The translations under genes and the position numbers were made by a program. A stretch of 64,000 nucleotides of DNA, taken from assembly GCA_016703325.1 (NCBI GenBank), contig JADJCH010000015.1, positions 1 through 64,000 on the forward strand, written 5' to 3'. This DNA is from Burkholderiales bacterium. Lineage in GTDB: Bacteria; Pseudomonadota; Gammaproteobacteria; Burkholderiales; Burkholderiaceae_C. This document shows, in pieces, positions 1 through 8,777 of the stretch; the first letter of the stretch is position 1; each line of letters begins with the position of its first letter. The notes below the pieces were generated by a model, which was given only the letters and a program-made list of their open reading frames with translations, searched no databases and had not been told where the DNA came from.

Positions 1-3000
1 AGCAGCCTGACCACCGAGCAGATTGACGCCCTCACCACCGAACAGGCAGCGGCGCTGAGGACTTCCCAACTGGCGGCACTGACGACCGCACAGGTTCAGG
101 CCATCGGCACGGACGACCTGGCAGTGCTGGACACCCGCCAGGTGGCCTCGCTGACCACCACCCAGGTGGCCGCCCTGACCACCGCCCAGGTGGATGCGCT
201 GACCACCGAGCAGGCCGCTGCCCTGCGGACCACCCAGCCCCTGGCGCTGAACACCGAGCAGGTGCAGGCCATCGGCACCGACGACATCGCTGCGCTGACC
301 AGCCTGCAACTGGCCAACCTGGGTTCCACCCAGCTGGCCGCGCTGACAACGGCGCAGATCCAGGCCCTGGAAACCGGGGATCTGGCGGCCATCCGCAGCA
401 CGATGATCAGTGCGCTGACCACCGAGCAGATCGATGCGCTGACGACTGAGCAGGCAGCGGCGCTCAAGAGCACGCAGCTGGCGGCCCTGACCACCGAGCA
501 GGTGCAGGCCATCGCCACCGACGACCTGCAGGCGCTGAGCACGGCCCAGCTGGGTGGGCTGACCACCCGTCAGGTGGCGGCACTGACCACCGATCAGGTG
601 TCCGCCCTGACGACCGAGCAGGCCGCCGGCCTGCGCAGCAGCCAGCTCAATGCGCTGACCACCGAGCAGGTGCAGGCCATCGGCACCGACGACATCGCCG
701 CGCTGACCACCAGCCAGCTGTCCAACCTGGGCAGCACCCAGCTGGCCGCACTCAACACCGCACAGGTGCAGGCACTGGAGACCGATGACCTGGCGGCCAT
801 CAAGTCGAGCACGATCTCGGCACTCACCACCGAGCAGATCGATGCCCTGACCACCGAACAGGCCGCGGCCCTGAAGAGCAGCCAGCTGGCCGGACTGACC
901 ACCGAGCAGGTGCAGGCCATCGCCACCGATGACCTGCAGGCCCTGAGCACGGCCCAATTGGCCGGACTGACCACCCGCCAGGTGGCCGTGCTGACCACCG
1001 ACCAGGTGGCGGCCCTGACCACCGAGCAGGCCGCCGGGCTCAAGACCGCGCAGATCGCGGCGCTGACCACCGACCAGGTGCAGGCGCTGGAGACCGGTGA
1101 CATCGATGCCCTGACCACCGCCCAGGTGGCGGCCTTCACCACCACCCAGGTGGCGGCGCTGACCACGGCGCAGGTCGATGCCCTCAACACCGCCCAGGCG
1201 GCGGCTCTGCGGACCACCCAACTGGCGGCGCTGAACACCGAGCAGGCCCAGGCCATCGGCACGGACGACATTGCTGCGCTCACCAGCGCCCAGCTGGCCG
1301 GCATGGGGTCCACCCAGCTGGCGGCGCTGACCACGGCGCAGGTGCAGGCGCTGGAGACGGCCGACGTGGCCGCCATCCGCAGCACGGTGATCGCGGCACT
1401 CACCACCGAGCAGGTGGAGGCCTTCACCACCGAGCAGGCCGCAGTACTCAAGAGCACGCAACTGGCGGCCCTGACCACTGAACAGGTGCAGGCCATCGGC
1501 ACGGACGACATCGCCGCGCTGGGCACGGCCCAGCTGATCGGCCTGACCACCCGGCAGGTGGCGGTGCTGACCACCGCGCAGATCGACGCATTGACCACCG
1601 AACAGGCCGCGGCGCTCCGGAGCACGCAGCTGGCGGCCCTGACCACCGAACAGGTGCAGGCCATCGGCACCGACGACATCGCCGCTCTCACCAGCACCCA
1701 GCTCGGCCAGATGGGCTCGACCCAACTGGCGGCGCTGACCACCGCCCAGGTGCAGGCGCTGGAGACAGCGGACCTGGCGGCCATCCGCAGCACGGTGATC
1801 GGCAGCCTGACCACCGAGCAGATCGACGCCCTGACCACCGAGCAGGCCGCGGCGCTGAAGACGACGCAGCTGGCCGCCCTGACCACCGAGCAGATCCAGG
1901 CCATCGGCACGGACGACATCGCGGTGCTGGACAGCCGCCAGGTGGCCTCACTCACCACCGCCCAGGTGGCCGCCTTGACCACCGCGCAGGTGGACGCACT
2001 GACCACCGAACAGGCGGCGGCGCTGAAGACCACGCAACTGGCGGCGCTCAACACCGAGCAGGTGCAGGCCATCGGCACGGACGACATCGTCGCGCTGACC
2101 AGTGCGCAGCTGGCCGGCATGGGCTCGACCCAGCTGGCGGCGCTGAGCACCGCGCAGGTGCAGGCGCTGGAGACGGACGACCTGGCTGCCATTCGCAGCA
2201 CGGTGATCAGCGCGCTGACCACCGAGCAGGTGGAGGCCCTGACCACTGAGCAGGCGGCGGCGCTCAAGAGCACGCAGCTGGCGGCCCTGACCACCGAGCA
2301 GGTGCAGGCCATCGCCACCGATGACCTGCAGGCCCTGAGCACCACCCAGCTGGGCGGCCTGACCACCCGCCAGGTGGCGGCCCTGACCACCGACCAGGTG
2401 GCCGCCCTGACCACCGAGCAGGCGGCCGGACTCAAGACCTCGCAGATCGCCGCGCTGACCACCGATCAGGTGCAGGCGCTGGAGACGGCCGATCTGGAGT
2501 CGCTGACCACGGCCCAGGTGGCGGTGTTCACCACCGACCAGGTGGCGGCCCTGACCACCGACCAGATCGTCGCGCTGACCACGGAACAGGCGGCGGCACT
2601 GCGCAGCACGCAATTGAACGCCCTGACCACCGAGCAGGTGCAGGCGATCCAGACCGAAGACCTGGTCGCCCTGACCAGCGTGCAGATCGCGGCCTGGGGC
2701 AGCACCCAGCTGGAGGCCTTGACCACCGACCAGGTGGCCGCGCTGGAGACGGCGGACCTGCGGGCCATCCACACCAGCACCCTGCAGGCGCTGACCACCG
2801 ACCAGGTGGCCTCGCTGACCACCGAACAGGTGGAGGCCATGAGTACGGCCCAGGTGGCGGCGCTGACCACCACCCAGCTGCAGGCGGTGCAGACCGATGA
2901 CGTGCAGGCACTGACCACCAGCCAGGTGGCGGCGCTGACCACCACCCAGGTGGCAGCCCTGACCACCGACCAGATCGTGGCACTGGAGACCGCCGACCTG

Positions 3001-4146
3001 GTGGCCTTGACCACCACCCAGCTGGAGGCCATCACCACCGAGCAGATCCAGGCGCTGCAGACCGAGGACCTGGTGGCCATCACCACCGCGGACTTCGCGA
3101 CGCTGAGCACCACGCTGATCGAGGCCTTCACCACCGACCAGATCCAGGCGCTGACCACGGCCCAGATCGTGGCCTTCACCTCGGTTCAGATCCAGGCGCT
3201 GACCACCGACCAGATCGTCGCGCTGACCAGCGACCAGGTGGTGGCCCTGCAGACCCAGGACATCGCAGCGATGTCGATGACGCAGATCTCGGCCTTCGAG
3301 ACCGGTGACATCGCGGTGATGGACGGCGCGCAGCTCGACGCCATGATCGGCGCCACCCCGCTGGTGCTCGACCTCGATGGTGACGGGGTGCGCACCCTGT
3401 CGGCCAGCCAGGGCGTGAGCTTCGACGTGGACGCCTCCGGCACGGCCGAGCAGGTGGGCTGGGTCTCGGCCACCGACGGCCTGCTGGTGCGCGACCTGAA
3501 CGGCGACGGCCAGATCGTCGATGGCACGGAGCTGTTCGGCAGCGGCACCCAGCTGGCCAGCGGCAGCCGCGCCGGCCACGGCTACGCGGCGCTGGCCGAC
3601 CTGGACAGCAACCAGGACGGCACCATCAGCGCGGCGGACGCGGCCTTCAACGAGCTGAAGGTCTGGGTGGATGCGGACTCCGACGGCGTCAGCGACGGTG
3701 GTGAACTGCGCACGCTGGCGGACCTGGGCATCGTGTCGATGGACCTGAACGCTGCGGCCGGCCAGGGCACCGACCAGGGCAACCTGCTGGGCCTGACCTC
3801 CAGCTACACCCTGGCCGACGGCAGCAGCCGCGACATGGCCGATGTGTGGTTCGCCAAGCAGACTTCGGCAGAGGCCGGCGCTGCGACAGGCAGCACCGCA
3901 GCGGCAACGCCGCAGGTGCAGCTCGGCGAGCTGCTGGCCGAGGCGCCGACCGACCTGCTGGGTGAGATCGCTGGAGAAGACGCCGTTGCAGCAGCTGCAA
4001 CGGCTGCCCCGACCGCCGCGGCCACGGCAGCGACTGCTGCTGCTGCTGCGGCCGGCGAAGCCGCGGCCGCGGATGCCACCGCGCTGGCACTGGCCCAGCA
4101 TCAGATCTCCATGGACGATCTGCTGCGGCAGCAGCCCCTGATCTGA
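1..4146 (+). CDS. Octapeptide-repeat surface protein, type I secretion substrate (5' partial)
   Basis: The frame is open from base 1 and still in the middle of the repeats, so the gene starts upstream; the GTG at 124 is only an internal codon. Residues about 1-1110 are back-to-back 8-residue units of the form ALTTxQ(V/I/L)x. Variant units such as AIGTDDIA and ALETDDLA recur at fixed places. After the repeats, PLVLDLDGDG (about residue 1118), DLNGDGQ, DLDSNQDG and DADSDG give four Ca-binding-type Asp-rich loops, as in the C-terminal part of many RTX-like proteins exported by type I systems. An Ala-rich tail ends in ISMDDLLRQQPLI, where an uncleaved C-terminal export signal would lie. No Cys was noticed. 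A full type I exporter lies 8 kb downstream and a SPINDLY-type glycosyltransferase follows directly. Secretion and an adhesive or sheath/surface-layer role are inferred. Confidence 0.85.
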   Translation, partial: SSLTTEQIDALTTEQAAALRTSQLAALTTAQVQAIGTDDLAVLDTRQVASLTTTQVAALTTAQVDALTTEQAAALRTTQPLALNTEQVQAIGTDDIAALTSLQLANLGSTQLAALTTAQIQALETGDLAAIRSTMISALTTEQIDALTTEQAAALKSTQLAALTTEQVQAIATDDLQALSTAQLGGLTTRQVAALTTDQVSALTTEQAAGLRSSQLNALTTEQVQAIGTDDIAALTTSQLSNLGSTQLAALNTAQVQALETDDLAAIKSSTISALTTEQIDALTTEQAAALKSSQLAGLTTEQVQAIATDDLQALSTAQLAGLTTRQVAVLTTDQVAALTTEQAAGLKTAQIAALTTDQVQALETGDIDALTTAQVAAFTTTQVAALTTAQVDALNTAQAAALRTTQLAALNTEQAQAIGTDDIAALTSAQLAGMGSTQLAALTTAQVQALETADVAAIRSTVIAALTTEQVEAFTTEQAAVLKSTQLAALTTEQVQAIGTDDIAALGTAQLIGLTTRQVAVLTTAQIDALTTEQAAALRSTQLAALTTEQVQAIGTDDIAALTSTQLGQMGSTQLAALTTAQVQALETADLAAIRSTVIGSLTTEQIDALTTEQAAALKTTQLAALTTEQIQAIGTDDIAVLDSRQVASLTTAQVAALTTAQVDALTTEQAAALKTTQLAALNTEQVQAIGTDDIVALTSAQLAGMGSTQLAALSTAQVQALETDDLAAIRSTVISALTTEQVEALTTEQAAALKSTQLAALTTEQVQAIATDDLQALSTTQLGGLTTRQVAALTTDQVAALTTEQAAGLKTSQIAALTTDQVQALETADLESLTTAQVAVFTTDQVAALTTDQIVALTTEQAAALRSTQLNALTTEQVQAIQTEDLVALTSVQIAAWGSTQLEALTTDQVAALETADLRAIHTSTLQALTTDQVASLTTEQVEAMSTAQVAALTTTQLQAVQTDDVQALTTSQVAALTTTQVAALTTDQIVALETADLVALTTTQLEAITTEQIQALQTEDLVAITTADFATLSTTLIEAFTTDQIQALTTAQIVAFTSVQIQALTTDQIVALTSDQVVALQTQDIAAMSMTQISAFETGDIAVMDGAQLDAMIGATPLVLDLDGDGVRTLSASQGVSFDVDASGTAEQVGWVSATDGLLVRDLNGDGQIVDGTELFGSGTQLASGSRAGHGYAALADLDSNQDGTISAADAAFNELKVWVDADSDGVSDGGELRTLADLGIVSMDLNAAAGQGTDQGNLLGLTSSYTLADGSSRDMADVWFAKQTSAEAGAATGSTAAATPQVQLGELLAEAPTDLLGEIAGEDAVAAAATAAPTAAATAATAAAAAAGEAAAADATALALAQHQISMDDLLRQQPLI
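4..2619 (+). repeat. 408-bp super-repeats (17 octapeptides each) in the repeat protein gene
   Basis: The 24-bp octapeptide units are arranged in a higher order. The pair of units reading (A/S)LTTEQ(I/V)(D/E)ALTTEQ begins at 4, 412, 820, 1396, 1804 and 2212. The spacings are 408, 408, 576, 408 and 408 bp, that is 17, 17, 24, 17 and 17 octapeptides. Nucleotide identity between copies is high by eye. After about 2620 the order decays into irregular octapeptides up to about 3345. This looks like growth by unequal crossing-over, with the oldest and most diverged units near the C-terminal domain. The end at 2619 is approximate. Confidence 0.85.
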
Positions 4147-4164
4147 CGCCAGCCGCGAGGTGAG

Positions 4165-4186
4165 GGGGCGGCCGATGGGCCGCCCC
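4165..4186 (+). terminator. GC hairpin after the repeat protein gene
   Basis: A 9-bp perfect stem (4165-4173 with 4178-4186) closes on the loop GATG, 19 bp after the stop codon. There is no T tract. It forms a tandem with the stronger hairpin at 4198-4230. Confidence 0.45.
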
Positions 4187-4197
4187 GACCCGTTGCC

Positions 4198-4230
4198 CGC
4201 CTGCCGGGGTGTTCGCCACCCCGGCAGGCG
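4198..4230 (+). terminator. 14-bp perfect hairpin, terminator or processing site
   Basis: Bases 4198-4211 pair perfectly with 4217-4230 around the loop TTCGC. There is no T run, so it may act as a 3' mRNA-stabilising or attenuating structure rather than a classic intrinsic terminator. It lies between the abundant-protein candidate and the glycosyltransferase gene and could set their relative expression. Confidence 0.55.
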
Positions 4231-4373
4231 TGGCCGCGTGAGGGCCCGGCGCAGAACTGGGCCGGGTTGAGGCTGCGAATCCAGCGATTGGCCAAGGCGG
4301 CCTGCGGTGAGGATCCAACGATGGAAATCGTCCCGGTCTGCGGGGCGGATCCCGCCGAGGAACCGATTCCGCC

Positions 4374-6356
4374 ATGGCCGCTGCCGCCCTTGCCGAAGCC
4401 CCTGTCGCTCAAGCCACCGTCGTTGACCCCGGCCCTCCGGTCGCGCCCGCCGCGCCCGCGGCGACCTTGGCTGCGCCGGCGATCGACCGCAACCTGCTGC
4501 TGCGCGCCATCGACCTGCAGCACCAGGGTCAGGTGGGCGAGGCCGAACGGCTGCTGCGGCGCTACCTGGGCGCCTTCCCGGCCGACCCGGCGGCGCTGTA
4601 TTCGCTGGCGGTGATCCTGCTCAAGCAGCCGGACGTGCCCGCGGCCATGGCGCTGCTGGACGCGGCGGTGCAGGCGGCGGGCCATTTTGCGCCCCTGTGG
4701 TTTGCCCACGGCACCGCCCTGCAGGGGCTGGGCCGCCGCGAGGAGGCGCTGGCCAGCTACGACCGCGCGCTGGCGCTGCAGCCCGACTACAGCGAGGTGC
4801 TGATCAACAGCGGTGTGCTGCTGCGCGACCTGCACCGCCACGGGCTGGCACTGGAGCGCTTCAACCGGGTGCTGATCACCCAGCCCAACCACCAGACCGC
4901 GCTGGCCAACTGCGCGGTGCTGCTCACCGAGTTCAAGCGCAGCGAGGACGCCCAGCGCATGCTGGAGCGCCTGCTCACGCTCAACCCCGGCTACGACTAC
5001 GGCGTGGGCCTGCTGGCCTACGAGCGGCTGCATGTGTGCGACTGGCACGATGCGGATGCACTCAAGCAGCGCGTGCTCGACGGCCTGCGCGCCGGCCAGC
5101 GCAGCTGCAAATCGCTGGGGCTGATGGCCCTGAGCGATTCGGCCGAGGACCACCAGCGCTGCGCCCGGCTGTTCTCCGCCCAGCGTTACCCCAAGTCGGC
5201 CGAGCCGCTGTGGCGCGGTGAGGTGTACCGGCACGAGCGCATCCGCCTGGCCTATGTGTCGCCGGACCTGCGCGAGCACCCGGTGGGTCACCTGATGGCC
5301 GGCATCTTCGAGCGCCACGACCGCAGCCGCTTCGAGACCCTCGCGATTTCCATCGGCAGCGACGACGGCAGCCTGCTGCGCGCACGCATCCAGGGCGCCT
5401 TCGAGCACTTCATCGACGCCCGCACGATGGGCAGCCGGCAGATCGCCCAGCGCATGCGCGAGCTGGAGGTGGACATCGCGGTGGACCTGGCCGGCTTCAC
5501 CTCCGACTCGCGCAGCGAGATCTTTGCCCAGCGACCCGCACCGGTGCAGGTCAACTACCTCGGCTACCCCGGCACGCTGGGCACCGACTACATGGACTAC
5601 ATCCTGGCCGACCGGCATGTGATCCCGCCGGAGCACCACCGCTTCTACGACGAGCGGGTGGTTTACCTGCCGGACGCCTACCTGCCGCCGGCCTCCGGGC
5701 TCACCCTCGCCGAGCGCACCCCCAGCCGGGCCGAGTGCGGCCTGCCCGAAGACGGCGTGGTGTTCTGCAGCTTCAACCACGACTACAAGATCTCCCCGCA
5801 CATGTTTGCGGTGTGGATGCGGCTGCTGGCCCAGGTGCCGGGCAGTGTGCTGTGGCTGATGTCGCGCAGCGAGCTGTCCCAGCGCCACCTGCGCGAGGAG
5901 GCGCAGCGCGCCGGCATTGCGCCGCAGCGCCTGGTGTTTGCCCAGCGGGTGCCGCGGGTGGAGGACCACCTGGCCCGCTACCGACAGGCCGACCTGTTCC
6001 TGGACACGCACCCCTACAACGCCCACACCACCGCAGCGGACGCCCTGCTGGCCGGCCTGCCGGTGGTGACCTACCGCGGCCAGTCCTTCCCGGCACGGGT
6101 GGCCTCCAGCCTGCTGAATGCGGCCGGACTGCCGGAGCTGGTGACCGACAGCGCCGAGGCCTATGAGGCCCTGGCCCTGGCCCTGGCAAGGAATCCGCAG
6201 CGCCGTGCCGACCTGCGCCAGCGTCTGGCCGGGCTGCAGCAGCAGCGCAGCGCCCTGTTCGACACCGACGGCTTTGTGCGCGACCTGGAGTCCAGCTACA
6301 TCGCCATGGTGCGTGCCGCCCGATTGGGCGGAGCCCGTGACGCACTGGCCCCCTGA
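4374..6356 (+). CDS. TPR-containing O-GlcNAc transferase-like (SPINDLY/GT41) protein
   Basis: The 660-residue protein has an Ala/Pro-rich N-terminus, about five TPR-like helical repeats (residues about 40-230) and a C-terminal GT41 catalytic region. Signature segments of the family are visible: YVSPDLREHPVGHLM (about 296-310), LGYPGTLG (about 397), DYKISPHMF (about 470) and DTHPYNAHTTAADALLAGLPVV (about 543-564, given here as the key DT, N, HTT and ALLAG positions). Family members transfer sugars from UDP donors to Ser/Thr of cytoplasmic proteins. The gene follows a Thr/Ser-rich repeat protein and precedes its likely exporter, so glycosylation of that protein before export is a strong inference. 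The true donor sugar cannot be read from sequence; a UDP-xylose-type enzyme lies downstream. The start at 4374 has a GAGG about 15 bases upstream. Confidence 0.9.
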   Translation: MAAAALAEAPVAQATVVDPGPPVAPAAPAATLAAPAIDRNLLLRAIDLQHQGQVGEAERLLRRYLGAFPADPAALYSLAVILLKQPDVPAAMALLDAAVQAAGHFAPLWFAHGTALQGLGRREEALASYDRALALQPDYSEVLINSGVLLRDLHRHGLALERFNRVLITQPNHQTALANCAVLLTEFKRSEDAQRMLERLLTLNPGYDYGVGLLAYERLHVCDWHDADALKQRVLDGLRAGQRSCKSLGLMALSDSAEDHQRCARLFSAQRYPKSAEPLWRGEVYRHERIRLAYVSPDLREHPVGHLMAGIFERHDRSRFETLAISIGSDDGSLLRARIQGAFEHFIDARTMGSRQIAQRMRELEVDIAVDLAGFTSDSRSEIFAQRPAPVQVNYLGYPGTLGTDYMDYILADRHVIPPEHHRFYDERVVYLPDAYLPPASGLTLAERTPSRAECGLPEDGVVFCSFNHDYKISPHMFAVWMRLLAQVPGSVLWLMSRSELSQRHLREEAQRAGIAPQRLVFAQRVPRVEDHLARYRQADLFLDTHPYNAHTTAADALLAGLPVVTYRGQSFPARVASSLLNAAGLPELVTDSAEAYEALALALARNPQRRADLRQRLAGLQQQRSALFDTDGFVRDLESSYIAMVRAARLGGARDALAP

Positions 6357-6384
6357 ACGCAGCGCCCGGAGCCCCGCGCCCCTC

Positions 6385-6412
6385 GCTGACTGCTGACTGC
6401 TGACTGCTGATC
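6385..6412. repeat. 7-bp tandem repeat (GCTGACT)
   Basis: Three perfect GCTGACT units and a fourth ending GATC lie in the 87-bp gap between the glycosyltransferase and the next gene. Length variation here would not affect coding. No function is proposed. Confidence 0.7.
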
Positions 6413-6443
6413 GCAGATCGTCAACCTGTCCACTTCAAACGCC

Positions 6444-7313
6444 ATGCGCAACGCCACCGACATCGCCGCCCTGCAGGCCCGCCACGGGCTGAGCTACCAC
6501 ATCCCATTCTGCGAGCAGGCCGACTCCCTGGTGGGTCTGCGTGGCAAGAAGGTGCTGGAAGTCGGCGGCAGCCTGCCGGCGTCGCTGGTGCTGGACACCT
6601 ACGGTGCCGAACAGTGGGTGGCGGTGGAGGAGGCCGACTACTGGACCGAGACACTCAGCACCGGCCATGTGCAGGGCACCCCGCCGGCCCAGGGTGGGCC
6701 GCGCCACCGCCTGGCCGAGGCCAGCGCTGCCACGCTGCAGCCGCACCAGGTGCTGTTCGGCCGCATCGAGGACCTGCCGGCGTCGCTGCACGGGCACTTC
6801 GACCTGGTGTTCTCCATCGCTGCCTTCGAGCACATCGCCCAGCTGCCGGAGGCGCTGGAGCGCATGCGCGACGCGCTGCGCCCGGGTGGGCGGCTGTTCA
6901 CGCTGTTTTCGCCGCTGTGGTCCTCCGCCTTCGGCCACCACCTGCCGGAGATCGAGGACGCCAAGGGCCAGCGCTACAACTTCACCCACTCGCCCATCCC
7001 GCCCTGGGGGCACCTGACGATGCGGCCGATGGAGTTGTTCGACCACCTGCTGGCCAGCGGCTGCGATGCGGCCACCGCGCGGCGCATCGTCTACTTCGTG
7101 CACCAGTCGCCGCACATCAGCCGGCACTTCCTGGACGACTACCGCGAGATCGTGCAGCGCTGCAGCCTGCGCCCGCTGCTCATCCATCCGGTGTTCGAGC
7201 AGCCGGTACCACCCCACCTGCTGGCGCAGCTGCAGGCCCGCTGGCCCGGCCGCCAGGACTTCGCCCACGCCGGCCTGCTGCTGGTGCTGGAGCGCGCCGC
7301 AACCCTGTCCTGA
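6444..7313 (+). CDS. SAM-dependent methyltransferase
   Basis: A 289-residue class I methyltransferase. Motif I is seen as KVLEVGGSLPAS (about residue 37). FDLVFSIAAFEHI (about 115-128) is the motif that follows the SAM pocket, and ALRPGGRLFTLFSP fits motif III. It is the first of three methyltransferases in the glycosylation locus and could methylate a sugar, a protein side chain or a glycan precursor; the substrate cannot be read from sequence. The ATG at 6444 has no clear Shine-Dalgarno sequence. It is 21 bp upstream of the DUF5672 gene, which suggests one transcript. Confidence 0.85.
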   Translation: MRNATDIAALQARHGLSYHIPFCEQADSLVGLRGKKVLEVGGSLPASLVLDTYGAEQWVAVEEADYWTETLSTGHVQGTPPAQGGPRHRLAEASAATLQPHQVLFGRIEDLPASLHGHFDLVFSIAAFEHIAQLPEALERMRDALRPGGRLFTLFSPLWSSAFGHHLPEIEDAKGQRYNFTHSPIPPWGHLTMRPMELFDHLLASGCDAATARRIVYFVHQSPHISRHFLDDYREIVQRCSLRPLLIHPVFEQPVPPHLLAQLQARWPGRQDFAHAGLLLVLERAATLS

Positions 7314-7334
7314 TCGCCCGGAGCGTCGAACCCC

Positions 7335-8174
7335 ATGACCCGCATCCCCTGCGCCCGACTCGATCGCACCGCGGTCGTCATTCCGCTGTACCGCCCCCAG
7401 CTGCCGCGTGACGAGGTCTATGCCTTGATGCGCTCGCTGCCGCTGCTGGCGGGCCGCCCGGTGTATTTCATCGCACCGCGCAGCCTGGACCTGCGCTGGT
7501 ACCAGGAGCGCTGGCCCCAGGTGGGGGTGCGCCGCTTTGACGACGAGTTCTTTGCCTCCGTCAAGGGCTACAACCTGCTGATGCTGTCGCCGGACTTCTA
7601 CCGCAGCTTCGACCGGCATGAGTTCATGCTGGTGCTGCAGACCGACGCCATCCTGCTGTCCGACGAACTGGACCACTGGGCCGGCCAGCCCTACGACTAT
7701 GTGGGCGCCCCCTGGCCGCAGGGCATCGAGGTGAACGTGGAGCTGGACCGTTTTGTCGGCGGCCACATCCAGCGCGTGCGGGCCAAGGTGGGCAACGGCG
7801 GCTTCAGCCTGCGGCGCATCCGCAAGTGCGTGGCGCTGCTGGAGGAGTTCCCGCAGGCCGCCGAGCTGTTCCGCCACACCGGCTCCAGCGAGGACCTGTT
7901 CTTTGCCGTGCTGGGCACGCTGTCGGTGGACTTCGTGCTGCCCGGCGAGATGGCCGCGGCGCTGTTTGCGCTGGAGCTCGCGCCGGAGCGCTACCACGCC
8001 ATCCAGGGCCGCCTGCCGATGGGTGTGCATGCCTGGCGCAAACACAACCCCGCCTTCTGGCAGGAGCAGTTGGGCGATGCCCCGCCGCCGCAGGCCGCTC
8101 CCGGCCCGGCGGTCAACGCCCAGTTCCTGGCCGCCGCGCCCCTGCTGGCCGAAGCGATGCCGGTGGCCGCCTGA
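7335..8174 (+). CDS. DUF5672 family protein, putative glycosyltransferase-like enzyme
   Basis: The 279-residue protein resembles DUF5672 proteins, a family found in polysaccharide and glycosylation clusters and thought to be glycosyltransferase-like. Visible blocks are AVVIPLYRP near the start, MLVLQTDAILLSD (about 97-109, a DxD-like region), YDYVGAPWP, VGNGGFSLR, SSEDLFF and GVHAWRKHNP near the C-terminus. These resemble metal and donor-binding segments of GT-A enzymes. A role in extending or modifying the glycan on the upstream repeat protein is inferred from position only. Confidence 0.7.
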   Translation: MTRIPCARLDRTAVVIPLYRPQLPRDEVYALMRSLPLLAGRPVYFIAPRSLDLRWYQERWPQVGVRRFDDEFFASVKGYNLLMLSPDFYRSFDRHEFMLVLQTDAILLSDELDHWAGQPYDYVGAPWPQGIEVNVELDRFVGGHIQRVRAKVGNGGFSLRRIRKCVALLEEFPQAAELFRHTGSSEDLFFAVLGTLSVDFVLPGEMAAALFALELAPERYHAIQGRLPMGVHAWRKHNPAFWQEQLGDAPPPQAAPGPAVNAQFLAAAPLLAEAMPVAA

Positions 8175-8260
8175 TCTGCTGACCCTCATCCATCCCTTGT
8201 TGTCCCCAGCCATCCCCAGTGGACCCCCGCTGTCCCCAGAACCTTCCGGAGGAACCCGCC

Positions 8261-8761
8261 ATGACCCAGTCCCTCGACCTCGGCTGCGGCCTGAAGCCGA
8301 AGAACCCCTACAACGCCCAGGAGGCCTACGGCATCGATGTGCGCAACGATGCCGAAGCCCAGGTGGTCAAGGCCGACCTGGTGGTCGAGCCGATTCCTTT
8401 TCCGGATGCCTCCTTCGACTACGTCACCGCACACGACTTCCTGGAGCACATCCCGCGGCTGATTTACGCGCCGCAGCGCCGCAACGCCTTCATCGAGGTG
8501 ATGAACGAAATCCACCGCGTGCTCAAGCCGGGCGGCATCTTCATGTCCTTCACCCCGGCCTACCCGCACGGCGCCACCTTCCGCGACCCGACGCACGTCA
8601 ACTTCATCACCGAAGAAACTTTCCCGCTGTACTTCGACGAAGTCAACCGCTGGGCCTCCGCCTACGGCTTCCGGGGCGCCTTCCAGATGCTGTCGCAGGA
8701 GTGGCGCGGCGTGCACCTGCTCAGCCAGATGCGCAAGGTGGCCCTGCCGGTGGCGGCTTGA
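8261..8761 (+). CDS. Type 11 SAM-dependent methyltransferase
   Basis: The 166-residue protein starts almost at its SAM motif: SLDLGCGLKPKNPYN. DASFDYVTAHDFLEHIPR and VLKPGGIFMSFTPAYP follow, as in small Methyltransf_11 proteins. The ATG at 8261 is chosen because GGAGGAA lies at the right distance; an upstream in-frame GTG at 8219 lacks support. Such short methyltransferases are common beside glycosyltransferases and often act on sugars. The exact substrate is unknown. Confidence 0.8.
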   Translation: MTQSLDLGCGLKPKNPYNAQEAYGIDVRNDAEAQVVKADLVVEPIPFPDASFDYVTAHDFLEHIPRLIYAPQRRNAFIEVMNEIHRVLKPGGIFMSFTPAYPHGATFRDPTHVNFITEETFPLYFDEVNRWASAYGFRGAFQMLSQEWRGVHLLSQMRKVALPVAA

Positions 8762-8777
8762 AGGGGAGGGCTTGGCC

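Noticed and set aside
124..126. GTG as start of the repeat protein
   Set aside because: The same repeat pattern continues unbroken upstream to base 1, so the start is outside the window.
1..3350. CRISPR-like array from the regular repeats
   Set aside because: The repeats are coding, in frame and lack unique spacers.
594..4101. Long open frames on the - strand of the repeat gene
   Set aside because: The 24-bp period keeps antisense frames free of stops. They have skewed composition (Ala/Ser/Val or Gly/Gln/Arg) and no recognisable domains.
4101..8213. Two long - strand frames opposite the glycosyltransferase and methyltransferase genes
   Set aside because: They are shadows of the + strand genes. 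They have no domains and Arg/His/Gln-heavy composition.
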